A stretch of 43,485 bases of DNA from Bacteroidales bacterium UBA1216 (GTDB taxonomy: Bacteria > Bacteroidota > Bacteroidia > Bacteroidales > Paludibacteraceae), in contig DBXI01000031.1 in assembly GCA_002309255.1 (NCBI GenBank), positions 8,112 through 51,596 on the forward strand, given 5' to 3'. A program made the position numbers and the translations under genes. Shown here one piece after another: positions 15,909 through 24,769 of this stretch. Every line of letters starts with the position of its first letter. Within the stretch, counting starts at the first letter, position 1. The notes beneath the pieces were generated by a model, which ran no database searches, was not told the origin of the DNA, and worked only from the letters and a program-made list of their open reading frames with translations.

Positions 15909-18900
15909 ATGAAACACCTTTATCAACGTATTCTATCCGTACTCTTATGTGTACTATGCGTAGTAGGCGTTCTTCGTTCGGAGAACGAGGTTTACGACGT
16001 GTGGGACGACAAGAATCCGGTAGCCACCGTGACGCCAGTAGGCACGACCTACACGGTGACGAGTGCCGCGGAGTTAGCATGGATAGCGGAGCAGAACGAT
16101 GCCCAGAACGGCTATGCAGGCAAGACGATCGTTCTTGCCGCGAACATCGACCTGAACGGTTCGAACCGTAGGTTGGTGTGGACACCTATCGGCACCTCAG
16201 AAAAGCCTTTCCAAGGCAAGTTCAAAGGTAACAACCATCTTGTTCGCGGCATGATCTCCATCGACGCGGAGGATGGTGTGGGTTTATTCGGTTATGTGGG
16301 TGTGAACGGCGAGATCAGCGGTATCGGCATCAGCGGTGGCAGCTTAGATCGTCCAAGTAGCATCGTTGCAGCTTATCAGCGTAGGGTAGGTGCTTTAGCC
16401 GGCGTGTGTGCGGGCTCGATATCCGAGTGCTGGAGCATGGCGGAGATAGCTATGTCGAGCAACGTGACAGGCGGCCTGGTGGGTGAGCTGCAGAGCACCG
16501 GCAGGATGACCGATACGTACTGCAGTGCGCTTGTGCGCAACGCCGGTGACACGGTGGGTGTGCTGGTAGGAATGAACGCGGGGCAGATCACCCGCTCGTA
16601 CACCACCGGCTACGCCAAGAACGGCTGCGCGTTTGTGGGCTATAGCCAGGCCAGCGCCCAGTACGAGAAGTGCTACTTCGATCGCAAGCTATATTATCAG
16701 GAGCCCGGCGCAGTTAGCAACGGACTGACAGGCATAGACGATATACGTGAGATGTTCCGATGCATGAACACGGATGTGACTCACTGGAAGAGTGCCAACG
16801 ACATGTACCCTCAGTTGCGCGGCTTTGCCGGTATGGATGCTTCGCGCCTGTCGGTGGCACCGGTGTACATTGATACGGATGAGACCGACCCCATCAACCA
16901 CGCCAACGACCTGACGGTGGACTTCCGTGTGGATATAGCCGGAGGTGCGATCGTATGGAAGACGCAGGAGTTGGCAGGTGCCGACTGGATCATCTTCCGC
17001 AGCGGTGATGCGAACGTAGGTGTGATCCGTCCGTGTACGGAGACCGACGTAATCTCCAATGCCACGTACCGTGGTGAGCGGCGCACGGTGTACTTCCGTC
17101 CTCGCCGCGTGGATGACCTTAAGCCAGGCAGGTTCTTCAACAGCAGCGACAAGGATGCCAGCGAGGTATGCTTCGCTAAGGAGCTGGTGTATAGCGATGC
17201 TATCCGCAATAATAGCGGCGAGATCAAGTCTCGTGACGGTTTTGGTAAGCATCACTACCTGGTCGTTCGCTACGGCTATGACGCCAATCTGTCAGGTGAC
17301 AAGTGGTACGAGCTGGATACACTGCCGGAGATCATCGGCGACGATGAATTGTTAGAATGGCATGCGACAGGCTCGCTGCTGTGTGATTCGGCAGGGCAGT
17401 TTATGCTGCGCCTGTTCGTTCACGACGATCGCTGCGTGCCCGACTGGACACCCTGCGAGGGGCAGGTGATCTACACCGTACTGCCGGAGCTCAAGCCCGG
17501 TGAGATAACAACGCGTTGGGACACGCTGTACTTGGATGGCAAGGGCTACGCTACTATCAATATCCCCGAAACAGAGGCAGCCTCAGGTGGACAAGGCACA
17601 CTGAGCTACAGCTGGCTGCTGAGCCAGGATCCGTCAGGAAAGCGAATAAACGGCGCCGCCGGTGCCAGCCTGAACTATACAGGCTGGACGGAGGTGACGG
17701 ATAAGCAGGAAATCTATCGCTACGTGAAGGACGGAACAAAGTGCGACGGCAAGCTATCGGACGGCGTGTTCACGATCACCGTGTTCGATAAGTTCCGCGA
17801 GGGTGCACTGAATCAGGAGAACACCCCCGGCCTAACCAAACGCGTGTTCTGTACCATGGATGATGCCAAGGAGCATATTATCACAGCCAGCCCCGCTTCG
17901 GGCGGTTCGACGAGGCATCTGTACCAGTGGTACATGCAGGTTGGCAAGTCTGCTGCTGCGCCCATCAATGGCGCCACCGGCCACAATCTGCCGCTGAAAG
18001 GGATCAATCTGGTGGTAGGCACAGAGTACACGTTCTACCGTATGGCTAAGGACGACACGCGCTTCACCACATGGACTCAGTCGGGCGTGACACAGGTGAT
18101 TCTGGTAGCCGATGAACTCAACCCGGGCGTGATCCCCACAAAGCATGACACCCTCGTGCTGGATAACAACAGCAGAGCCGTGCTGACCATCACCGAACAG
18201 ACACCCGCCACAAAGGGATCAGGTGAGTACAGCTACGCATGGCGTAACACCAAGGACGGCGAGGATATAGCCAATACGGGCGTTAAGAGCGACCTGACAT
18301 ACACCTTTAACAGCCCGACAACCGCGCAGACGTTTTACCGCCATGTGACGGACGGCACCCCTTGTGGCGACGCTATATCCGAAGGTGTTTATACGGTCAC
18401 TGTATTCGAACCGCTCAATGCCGGATTGGTGAGCGCTGAAACAGACTGGGGTGCTGACCGCAAGTCGTTCTGCTCGGTAGAGGCGGCTAAGACCTTCACG
18501 GTCATCGCCGACGATGCCGAAGGAGGTTCTGGAACCTATATGTACCAATGGTACATGATCTCCGGAAAGGACACCACAGCCATCAGCGGGGCAACAAGCA
18601 TCAACCTGCCGCTGAGCAAGGCTACGCTGAGCGCCGGCCATGAGTACATCTTCATCCGACAAGCAAAGGACAACACACGCTTCACTCAATGGACGCAATG
18701 CAGCGGTATGCAGAAAATCTACATCCTCCGTGAACTTGATCCGGGTGCCATAGAGAGCAAGGATCTTGGTCGCCAATGCGTTGATCCTGAAGATCCCACG
18801 GCGTACACCTATATCAATCAGATTCAACCCGCCTCTGGCGAGGACGAGCTGGAGTATCGCTGGCTGCGCATCAATGGCACGCAAGAGACCGTGCTCCCGT

Positions 18901-20063
18901 TAGAAACGACGCAATCGCTGAACTACTATCGGTACATCTACAGCAGTAATACAAATATAACGTACACGTACGTTCGCGAGGTGCGTCAAGGCAACTGCGA
19001 GTGGGTACGATCCAAGGGACAGGTAACAGAGAGCTACGGCATAAAGAGCAAGGGCGAGATAGTGCGCACGATATGCGACTTCAACCTGCCGTACACCATG
19101 CACTGGAAGGACTCGAAGGGCAACGACTTCAGCTACACGTTCAAGACCGGTGGCGAGAACGAGCGATGGACGGTGACGGACGCGTATAGCGCCAACGGCT
19201 GCCAGGCTGACACGGTGATCACCCTGTCGGTTGTTCAGCAGCCTAAGATCAGCACCGAGGAGACCGAGGCTAAGTTCTGCCAGAACGAGAACGAGCTGAC
19301 GATCACCTACACGCAGGAGGCCGGCGATGCTGACATCTTCAAGATCACCTATAGCGATGCACTGGCCAAGGTGATGGGCACGAAGGACACCACCGGACAC
19401 ATCATCACCCCCGGTCGTATCACGATCACCGGCGTGCCGCCACTACCTGATGAGGAGGGGATGTCGCTGGATATACGCGTAGGTGCCAGCGGTGAGGCAA
19501 CAGACGTGAGCGAGGTGGAGTGTAACACCGACCGCATACACGTGAGCATTGAGTCACGACTGGGCGGATACCTACACTCCAAGTTCAGCCGCATGCTGTT
19601 CGTGGACAACAACCCCGAGAACGGCGCGGTGAACCAGACCCCCAAGCTGCACTTCACGAACTACGAGTGGTACAAGAACGGTCATCACCTCAGCACACAT
19701 GACGGCGAGCAGTATTACCACGAAAACGGACAAGAGCTCAATGGCGTGTTCTATGTGATCCTGACTGACGACAGAGGCACTAAGTACAAATCGTGCGAGC
19801 TTGTGATGCCCGATGAGAGCGTGAGCGTAGCTGCCGTGATGCACGTGATCTATCCTGTGCCCGTGGGAGCAGGCGAACCGCTGAGTATACATGCTAATAG
19901 AAGCGTAGCGCTGATCATCTCCACCACAGGCGAAGCAGTGATGCGCGTTGAGTGTACGGACGATGAGACAGTAGTGCAAGCGCCACGAATACCCGGCATC
20001 TATTACGTGCGCATAACAGCCGATGACGGAAAGGTCACGACTGAAAAACTGATTGTTAAATAA
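15909..20063 (+). CDS. Secreted GLUG/repeat surface protein with T9SS type A sorting domain
   Basis: 1384 aa. Signal peptide at the N-terminus (RILSVLLCVLCVVGVLRS). Residues about 45-110 have the TVTSAAELAWIAE and GKTIVLAANIDLNG pattern that usually precedes GLUG motifs; GLUG-like repeats follow at about 118-260 (GVGLFGYVG, VGALAGVCAG, TGGLVGEL, VGVLVGMNAG). From about 525 to 944 two kinds of 100-residue module alternate A-B-A-B: A contains PGxIxTxxDTLxLD and SYxW, B contains LYQWYM, INGATGxNLPL and EYTFxRMAKDDTRFTxWTQ. The last 75 residues are a canonical T9SS type A domain (VIYPVPVGAGEPLSI, STTGEAVMRV, IPGIYYVRI, TEKLIVK). Expected: outer-membrane export by the type IX system and surface attachment. 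The next gene starts 18 nt after the stop. Confidence 0.85.
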   Translation: MKHLYQRILSVLLCVLCVVGVLRSENEVYDVWDDKNPVATVTPVGTTYTVTSAAELAWIAEQNDAQNGYAGKTIVLAANIDLNGSNRRLVWTPIGTSEKPFQGKFKGNNHLVRGMISIDAEDGVGLFGYVGVNGEISGIGISGGSLDRPSSIVAAYQRRVGALAGVCAGSISECWSMAEIAMSSNVTGGLVGELQSTGRMTDTYCSALVRNAGDTVGVLVGMNAGQITRSYTTGYAKNGCAFVGYSQASAQYEKCYFDRKLYYQEPGAVSNGLTGIDDIREMFRCMNTDVTHWKSANDMYPQLRGFAGMDASRLSVAPVYIDTDETDPINHANDLTVDFRVDIAGGAIVWKTQELAGADWIIFRSGDANVGVIRPCTETDVISNATYRGERRTVYFRPRRVDDLKPGRFFNSSDKDASEVCFAKELVYSDAIRNNSGEIKSRDGFGKHHYLVVRYGYDANLSGDKWYELDTLPEIIGDDELLEWHATGSLLCDSAGQFMLRLFVHDDRCVPDWTPCEGQVIYTVLPELKPGEITTRWDTLYLDGKGYATINIPETEAASGGQGTLSYSWLLSQDPSGKRINGAAGASLNYTGWTEVTDKQEIYRYVKDGTKCDGKLSDGVFTITVFDKFREGALNQENTPGLTKRVFCTMDDAKEHIITASPASGGSTRHLYQWYMQVGKSAAAPINGATGHNLPLKGINLVVGTEYTFYRMAKDDTRFTTWTQSGVTQVILVADELNPGVIPTKHDTLVLDNNSRAVLTITEQTPATKGSGEYSYAWRNTKDGEDIANTGVKSDLTYTFNSPTTAQTFYRHVTDGTPCGDAISEGVYTVTVFEPLNAGLVSAETDWGADRKSFCSVEAAKTFTVIADDAEGGSGTYMYQWYMISGKDTTAISGATSINLPLSKATLSAGHEYIFIRQAKDNTRFTQWTQCSGMQKIYILRELDPGAIESKDLGRQCVDPEDPTAYTYINQIQPASGEDELEYRWLRINGTQETVLPLETTQSLNYYRYIYSSNTNITYTYVREVRQGNCEWVRSKGQVTESYGIKSKGEIVRTICDFNLPYTMHWKDSKGNDFSYTFKTGGENERWTVTDAYSANGCQADTVITLSVVQQPKISTEETEAKFCQNENELTITYTQEAGDADIFKITYSDALAKVMGTKDTTGHIITPGRITITGVPPLPDEEGMSLDIRVGASGEATDVSEVECNTDRIHVSIESRLGGYLHSKFSRMLFVDNNPENGAVNQTPKLHFTNYEWYKNGHHLSTHDGEQYYHENGQELNGVFYVILTDDRGTKYKSCELVMPDESVSVAAVMHVIYPVPVGAGEPLSIHANRSVALIISTTGEAVMRVECTDDETVVQAPRIPGIYYVRITADDGKVTTEKLIVK

Positions 20064-20081
20064 GAATAGGAGGACACAGCA

Positions 20082-22019
20082 ATGAAAAGATATCTATATA
20101 CGACCCTTCTCCTCCTTGCCGCTGCAGCTACGCTCAGCGCAGCGCAGTTGCCCGACTCTGTTAAGCAGGCATCTGACGCTGAATACCGCATAGAGAAAGG
20201 ACTGAACTTCGACGTATCATTCGGACTGGGCTTCGGCCGGATGGAGTTCAGCCAGATAGGCTCATCATTCACGCCGGCGCATGTGACCAACATCCCGTCG
20301 TTCCCTAACTGGAACGTAGGTCTGGGCATCAACTACTACTTCCTGCCCTGGATGGGTATAGGAACGGGTCTACAATTCTCCACCTATGCTAACACCTCGC
20401 TGCTCAACAAGCCCTGGGTAGTGTCAGGCTTTGACTATCAGGGGGATCGTTATGACTTCACCTCTACGCCCACTAACCTGAGCGAGCGGCAGGGACTGTA
20501 CATGGTTGAGCTGCCTGTCAGTCTGCGTTTCCGCACGTTTAAGCAGCGCCTGGGCTTTCACGGTGTAGCGGGCGTCAAGCTCGGTGTATCGGTGCATGAC
20601 TACTACCAGCTGTCCGGCGGCTCGTTCCACAACGAGGTGACATACGACTATTGGGCGCTGACTGTCAAGGACAATATACCCGGTGTAATCAGTGATTTCA
20701 ACGTTAATCCTGTTTCCGGCAATATAGGCTATCGCTTGCGCGGGCTGAACATAGGCGCATATTCGGAGATAGGTATGTTGATTCGTCTGCATCAGCGACT
20801 TGACCTGCTGTTGGCACTGACGGCTACGTACTACTTCACCGATGCGTTAGGAGCGGGTAGGTCGTCGCTGTTAGGCTTTGATGAGTCATTCAAGCCCGGC
20901 GAGTATCCCTCCCCGTTCAGCGCCAGGGACAACAGCGGCAATCTTCAACCCGTCACCTACGATGGTGTGCTGCGCACCAACGAGGCGCAGGAGCTCCATC
21001 CGTGGAATTTGGCGCTGAAGGTGGGACTGTCCATCAATGCCGGCAAGACGCAAGCCAAGCGCGAGTACGACAAGCAGGAGCGTGCACGTCGCCGTGCAGA
21101 AAAAGAGGCTGCACGTCTGGCTCGTGAAGCCGAGCGACTTGCTCGACTGGAGGCGGAGGAGCGCGCGCGCCGTGAGGCGGACAGCTTGCGACAACTTGAA
21201 CTCGCTGCGGTCGAAGTACAGCCGGTGGACACCACACCTGTACCTACACGATGCGACTCTATACGCGAGCAGATACTCGCCCTGATAGCCGAGTGCGACC
21301 TGAACCTGTGCGACCTATGTCCCGTGATACATGATACGATTTACATCTATCCGCAGGACACCATAGCACAGGTGGATACGACCTCTATGGTAGAGATCAC
21401 GCCCACGCAGGCGCTGGAGGAGATCATGCAATCCGCCGTGATCTGGTTCAAACTCGACGACACGATACCAATCCTCGAACCCGAAGATATCCTGACGCGC
21501 ATCGCCGCAGTGCTGGTTGGCCATCCGGATCAGAAGGTGGAGGTGAACGGTCATGCTTGCGTGCTGGGCAAACCTGCGTACAACAAGAAACTCGCTATGC
21601 GCCGCGCGCAAGCCGTTGCTAACCAACTGATGGCGTTGGGAGTTAAACCCGAGCAGATGATCGTGCAGAGTCTCGGTGATGATGTTCCGTACCGCTACAA
21701 CGGCAAGCACCAACTTGACAAGGATCGCCGCGTGGAGGTGCTGCCCGTGACCGATACACCAGCCGCGCAACCTGACACTTCGCTGCCTACCATTGAAGTG
21801 GTGCTCGCAGGCTCCAGGCTGGCGCAGATTGCACGACGCTACTACGGCAATCCAGAGTATTGGGTGTTCATCTATGAGGCAAACAAGGGCAAGATCAAAG
21901 ACCCCGACAACCTCCCCGCCAAGGCGGAGATCGTCGTGCCTGATCTGACTGAGCGACTGAAAGGCAAGTCGCAAGCCGAGATAGACCAACTGATCCAACA
22001 GCTCAGGCAGACGGAGTGA
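20082..22019 (+). CDS. Outer-membrane beta-barrel protein with coiled coil, OmpA-like and LysM domains
   Basis: 645 aa. Signal peptide (LYTTLLLLAAAATLSAAQ), then a beta-barrel of about residues 35-300 with alternating aromatic strands (GLGINYYFLPWMGIGTGLQF). Next is an Arg/Glu/Ala-rich coiled coil at about 325-370, an OmpA-like domain at about 445-565 (VNGHACVLGKPAYNKKLAMR, then RRVEVL) and a LysM-like C-terminus at about 570-630 (GSRLAQIARRYYGNPEYW, then IVVPDL). The usual Asp of the OmpA GHTD motif is Cys here (GHAC), so peptidoglycan binding may rest on the LysM part. An unusually strong Shine-Dalgarno for Bacteroidota, AGGAGG at 20068-20073, lies 8 nt before the ATG. Probably cotranscribed with the T9SS protein. 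Confidence 0.8.
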   Translation: MKRYLYTTLLLLAAAATLSAAQLPDSVKQASDAEYRIEKGLNFDVSFGLGFGRMEFSQIGSSFTPAHVTNIPSFPNWNVGLGINYYFLPWMGIGTGLQFSTYANTSLLNKPWVVSGFDYQGDRYDFTSTPTNLSERQGLYMVELPVSLRFRTFKQRLGFHGVAGVKLGVSVHDYYQLSGGSFHNEVTYDYWALTVKDNIPGVISDFNVNPVSGNIGYRLRGLNIGAYSEIGMLIRLHQRLDLLLALTATYYFTDALGAGRSSLLGFDESFKPGEYPSPFSARDNSGNLQPVTYDGVLRTNEAQELHPWNLALKVGLSINAGKTQAKREYDKQERARRRAEKEAARLAREAERLARLEAEERARREADSLRQLELAAVEVQPVDTTPVPTRCDSIREQILALIAECDLNLCDLCPVIHDTIYIYPQDTIAQVDTTSMVEITPTQALEEIMQSAVIWFKLDDTIPILEPEDILTRIAAVLVGHPDQKVEVNGHACVLGKPAYNKKLAMRRAQAVANQLMALGVKPEQMIVQSLGDDVPYRYNGKHQLDKDRRVEVLPVTDTPAAQPDTSLPTIEVVLAGSRLAQIARRYYGNPEYWVFIYEANKGKIKDPDNLPAKAEIVVPDLTERLKGKSQAEIDQLIQQLRQTE

Positions 22020-22042
22020 CAGTACATAACTCAGCAAGCATC

Positions 22043-22078
22043 AAAAAGCGCGGCACCTGTATAGATGTCGCGCTTTTT
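22043..22078 (+). terminator. Intrinsic terminator after the OmpA-LysM gene
   Basis: AAAAAGCGCG (22043-22052) pairs with CGCGCTTTTT (22069-22078); three further pairs including one G-T extend the stem to 13 bp around a 10-nt loop. The flanking A and T runs make it likely to act both ways, also ending the convergent CPBP transcript. Confidence 0.85.
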
Positions 22079-22158
22079 GGTGCCTTCGCGGAATCTTTGC
22101 CAATAGGGCAGGAATATGGGGGAGGGAATCCTTTGCTCGGTCACAGCATTAGTGGCGA

Positions 22159-22872
22159 TCAGCTGATGGGAAACCATACGAAGACGGCTGCGTCCCATAG
22201 TGCGTGTGAGATGACGATGGCGGGCAGGCGGTGTGGGAAGAGCCAGTACAGACCACCCCAAACAAGGCCGCATACCAGTGCCGACATGATCAACATGAAG
22301 TTAAGCGAAGCGATGTGAATGAGGGCGTAGATGAGCACCGCCGCTAGGGCGGGGAGTAGGGTTCGTAATTGATAGTTGATAATTGACAATTGATATTTCT
22401 TTTGAATCCTGACATCTAATTTCTGAAATCTGAATTCTTCCATCATGCTGCGCTGGACGTATCCGCGCCAGAAGAGCTCTTCCGCCGGGCCAACGATGAG
22501 CAGCAGGAGCAGGGAGAGGGCGACGGGGGATGAGCCCTCTTTCATCGCGTAAATAGTGTTCACCTGCGCGCGAGCGAAGTTCGGGAACATCCATTGCGAC
22601 AGCTTGTCGCCAACCCAGAACACTCCCCAAAGCACAACGGCAATCAGGATGCCAAGACCAATATTCACGAGCAGGTCTTTGTTGGTGAGATTTCCCGTTG
22701 CTGCCGTGAAGGGATTACCGCCCAGCAGGAATGCCAAAGCGGTGAGGATGATCGCCGAGCAGGTCATAGCGTGCCAGAACGGGATGTGGGGTGCTGTCCA
22801 GGGGGAGAACATCAGCGTCCACAGGATGAACGCCACGACGACTGCAATTAGTACTTTCTTTTTACTATTCAT
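22159..22872 (-). CDS. CPBP-family (CAAX/Abi) intramembrane metalloprotease
   Basis: About 237 aa from ATG 22872, which has AAGGA just upstream; an in-frame GTG at 22890 overlaps the menA stop and is an alternative. A polytopic membrane protein with the CPBP motifs: GPAEELFWRG (catalytic EE, near residue 131), HIASLNF (near 185) and SHALWDAAVF near the C-terminus. Between motifs one and two lies an extra polar segment (about residues 146-169, FQKLDVRIQKKYQLSIINYQ) encoded by ten tandem 7-bp units, making that gap roughly 20 residues longer than usual. The motifs remain intact, so the enzyme may still work. Probably cotranscribed with menA. Confidence 0.85.
   Translation of the reverse strand: MNSKKKVLIAVVVAFILWTLMFSPWTAPHIPFWHAMTCSAIILTALAFLLGGNPFTAATGNLTNKDLLVNIGLGILIAVVLWGVFWVGDKLSQWMFPNFARAQVNTIYAMKEGSSPVALSLLLLLIVGPAEELFWRGYVQRSMMEEFRFQKLDVRIQKKYQLSIINYQLRTLLPALAAVLIYALIHIASLNFMLIMSALVCGLVWGGLYWLFPHRLPAIVISHALWDAAVFVWFPIS
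22367..22436. repeat. Heptanucleotide repeat cluster 1 (inside the CPBP gene)
   Basis: Ten consecutive 7-bp units on the plus strand: AATTGAT, AGTTGAT, AATTGAC, AATTGAT, then the more diverged ATTTCTT, TTGAATC, CTGACAT, CTAATTT, CTGAAAT, CTGAATT. The array is in frame with the host gene. Confidence 0.75.
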
Positions 22873-22886
22873 ATTCCTTTCAATTT

Positions 22887-23825
22887 TCACCTTAATAGTA
22901 TTTGTGCGGTGAATGCGAGTGTGAGTAGGAGGGTGTTGAGGAGCTGGTGCTGAGCGGTGAGCTGATCGAGGTTGTTGATTGATTCGCCGCGCGTGAATCC
23001 CGCCATGGTGCGCGAGTTACGCACGGCTGGCGCAGCGGAGATCAGCGAAGCTACGAGCAGAGGCCATCCGAAGTGCGGATTGCAGCCGCATGGTGCAGCA
23101 CATGCCGTCAGGCCGACGCATAGAACGCACCAGAGCAGCGGCAGCCAGATCTCAATGAAATAGACGCACTGGCTGGCGCGTGCCCCGATGAGCATGGCAA
23201 AGGTGTGGATGCCGGCATGCGAGTCGCGCTTGTTGTCGCGCGTGTTGTTGGCATGCAGTACAGCCACGGTGATGGTGGCAAACAGGGGCGTGACCCATAG
23301 CGACGACCACTGCAGCTCGCCCGTGAGAATGAACGCTGTACCTATGGTAGGCAGCACGCCGAAGGTCAGGAGGATATCCAGGTCGCCCAGGGCGTGGAAC
23401 TTCATCCACGGATAGCTCACCACGAGCAGCGTGCCTATTGCACCGAACACGAGCAACGGCCAGCCTACCACCCACGCCACCAGTAGACCGTTCGCCACGG
23501 CTATAGCCAGCAGGATAGAGGCGTAGATCATCGTGTCGCGAGCCGTCAGCAAACCGCCCGTGATGGTGGCTGAACCAATGGATGGATCGGTGTCAACACC
23601 CTTGCGGAAGTCAAAATAGTCGCTCCAGAGGTTGCTGGCTGCATGAAACAGCACGATACTGACCAGCGTCCACAACAGCATGAGCAGCACATGTGCGTCA
23701 GAGCCGGTGCATGCCGACACCGACTGAGGCCATACGTATAATCCCGGCAGCAACACTGCCGCCACACTCACCGGAAAAGACCACGGACGAGTGGAAAGAA
23801 GTAATGTTTTAGCAGAGTATTTCAT
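22887..23825 (-). CDS. menA: 1,4-dihydroxy-2-naphthoate polyprenyltransferase (MenA, UbiA family)
   Basis: 312 aa from ATG 23825. A longer frame begins at a TTG (23837) that lies inside the -7 promoter box, so it is not used. About eight to nine membrane segments. The first prenyl-diphosphate/Mg motif is NLWSDYFDFRKGVDTD (about 65-80), the second NNTRDNKRDSHAG (about 195-207), both in the form seen in MenA. RPWSFPVSVAAVLLPG near the N-terminus is also typical. It attaches the polyprenyl tail to 1,4-dihydroxy-2-naphthoate in menaquinone synthesis. Only 9 nt separate the -7 box from the ATG, so the mRNA would be almost leaderless. Confidence 0.88.
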   Translation of the reverse strand: MKYSAKTLLLSTRPWSFPVSVAAVLLPGLYVWPQSVSACTGSDAHVLLMLLWTLVSIVLFHAASNLWSDYFDFRKGVDTDPSIGSATITGGLLTARDTMIYASILLAIAVANGLLVAWVVGWPLLVFGAIGTLLVVSYPWMKFHALGDLDILLTFGVLPTIGTAFILTGELQWSSLWVTPLFATITVAVLHANNTRDNKRDSHAGIHTFAMLIGARASQCVYFIEIWLPLLWCVLCVGLTACAAPCGCNPHFGWPLLVASLISAAPAVRNSRTMAGFTRGESINNLDQLTAQHQLLNTLLLTLAFTAQILLR

Positions 23826-23834
23826 AATAGGGTG

Positions 23835-23866
23835 CAAAGATACAAAAATTTCGGCAAATATGCAAA
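23835..23866 (-). promoter_or_regulatory. Promoter of menA
   Basis: -33 TTTG at 23866-23863 and -7 TATCTTTG at 23842-23835, 20 nt apart, with TTTGCATATTTG upstream and a T-run. The menA ATG follows after 9 nt. Confidence 0.75.
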
Positions 23867-23922
23867 TATTTTCGTATGATTTTACTAATATACGTCAAAT
23901 TCCGGAAATTATTCAAAGAAAA

Positions 23923-23954
23923 TTTGCATATATCAAATATTTTTTGTATCTTTG
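23923..23954 (+). promoter_or_regulatory. Promoter of the secreted protein/C1 peptidase/sensor kinase operon
   Basis: -33 TTTG at 23923-23926 and -7 TATCTTTG at 23947-23954, 20 nt apart, with TTTGCATATATC and a T-run. A tiny ORF (MRNEETKH, ATG 23965) sits in the leader; no function is claimed for it. Confidence 0.75.
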
Positions 23955-24002
23955 CATCGGAATTATGCGCAATGAAGAAACAAAACATTAATCACTCGCA
24001 AT

Positions 24003-24761
24003 ATGAAGAAATTAGTAAGTATCGTGTTTGTCCTGTTGGCAAGCATCAGCCTCATGGAGGCAGCCATCATTGAGTTAGACGGGACGTTTGAAGACTGGAA
24101 CGCTGTTCCGCCCGACAAGCTGTTCTCGGCAAACTACGGCGAAAACGCCATCTTCACTAACCTGTATGAGTTCAAGTTGGTGCATGAGGGGGATGCGGTG
24201 TTCTTCTACGTAGAGTTCAACGACAATGTGTTCGACTACTATGAGAACGGCAAGTTCACCGGTAACGGATACTATGTGGAGAACTTCCGTATGCTCATCA
24301 GCGCGGACAATAATCCTGAGACGGGTTGGTCGGGCGATCTGTGGACGACCAAAGGTGCAGACTACGAGATAGAAGGCAGCTGGTACAACTATTCGAAAGG
24401 CAAACCTGAATCGTTCTGGACGATGCTCTACACTTTTGCGGGCAGCAAGCCTACCGAGTGGAAGTGGGAGTATACGAAGTACGACGTTGTGACATCGGCC
24501 GACCCGGTCAAGCTCCCCAACTCGCACATGGCTATAGAGGCCAAGATCGACCTGTCGCTCTTCCCCGTCAAGCCGGTGAACGTGAAGATAGGTATGTGCA
24601 CCGTTAATGCCGACATGAAAGAGTCAGGTGTGTTGCCGCAACTCATCAAGATAGGCGACAAACGTATACCGTCCGCCATGCTGAGCACCTCGCGTCCGCA
24701 AGCACCGAAGCATAATCCCGGCCAGCCGCGTCCACGCACGCAGCCCGCACCAAAGAAATAA
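24003..24761 (+). CDS. Secreted protein with CBM9/DOMON-like beta-sandwich
   Basis: 252 aa. A signal peptide (LVSIVFVLLASISLMEA) is followed by IIELDGTFEDWNAVPPDKL, a common opening of CBM9-like or DOMON-like domains (D-G-x-x-x-D-W). Aromatic strands follow (YEFKLVHEGDAVFFYVEFND, FRMLISADNNPETGW), again as in that fold. The C-terminus is a basic, Pro-rich tail (PKHNPGQPRPRTQPAPKK). The substrate is unknown. It is first in a tight operon: the C1 peptidase gene begins 8 nt after its stop. The domain call rests on the N-terminal motif and strand pattern only. Confidence 0.6.
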   Translation: MKKLVSIVFVLLASISLMEAAIIELDGTFEDWNAVPPDKLFSANYGENAIFTNLYEFKLVHEGDAVFFYVEFNDNVFDYYENGKFTGNGYYVENFRMLISADNNPETGWSGDLWTTKGADYEIEGSWYNYSKGKPESFWTMLYTFAGSKPTEWKWEYTKYDVVTSADPVKLPNSHMAIEAKIDLSLFPVKPVNVKIGMCTVNADMKESGVLPQLIKIGDKRIPSAMLSTSRPQAPKHNPGQPRPRTQPAPKK

Positions 24762-24769
24762 TATAGATT

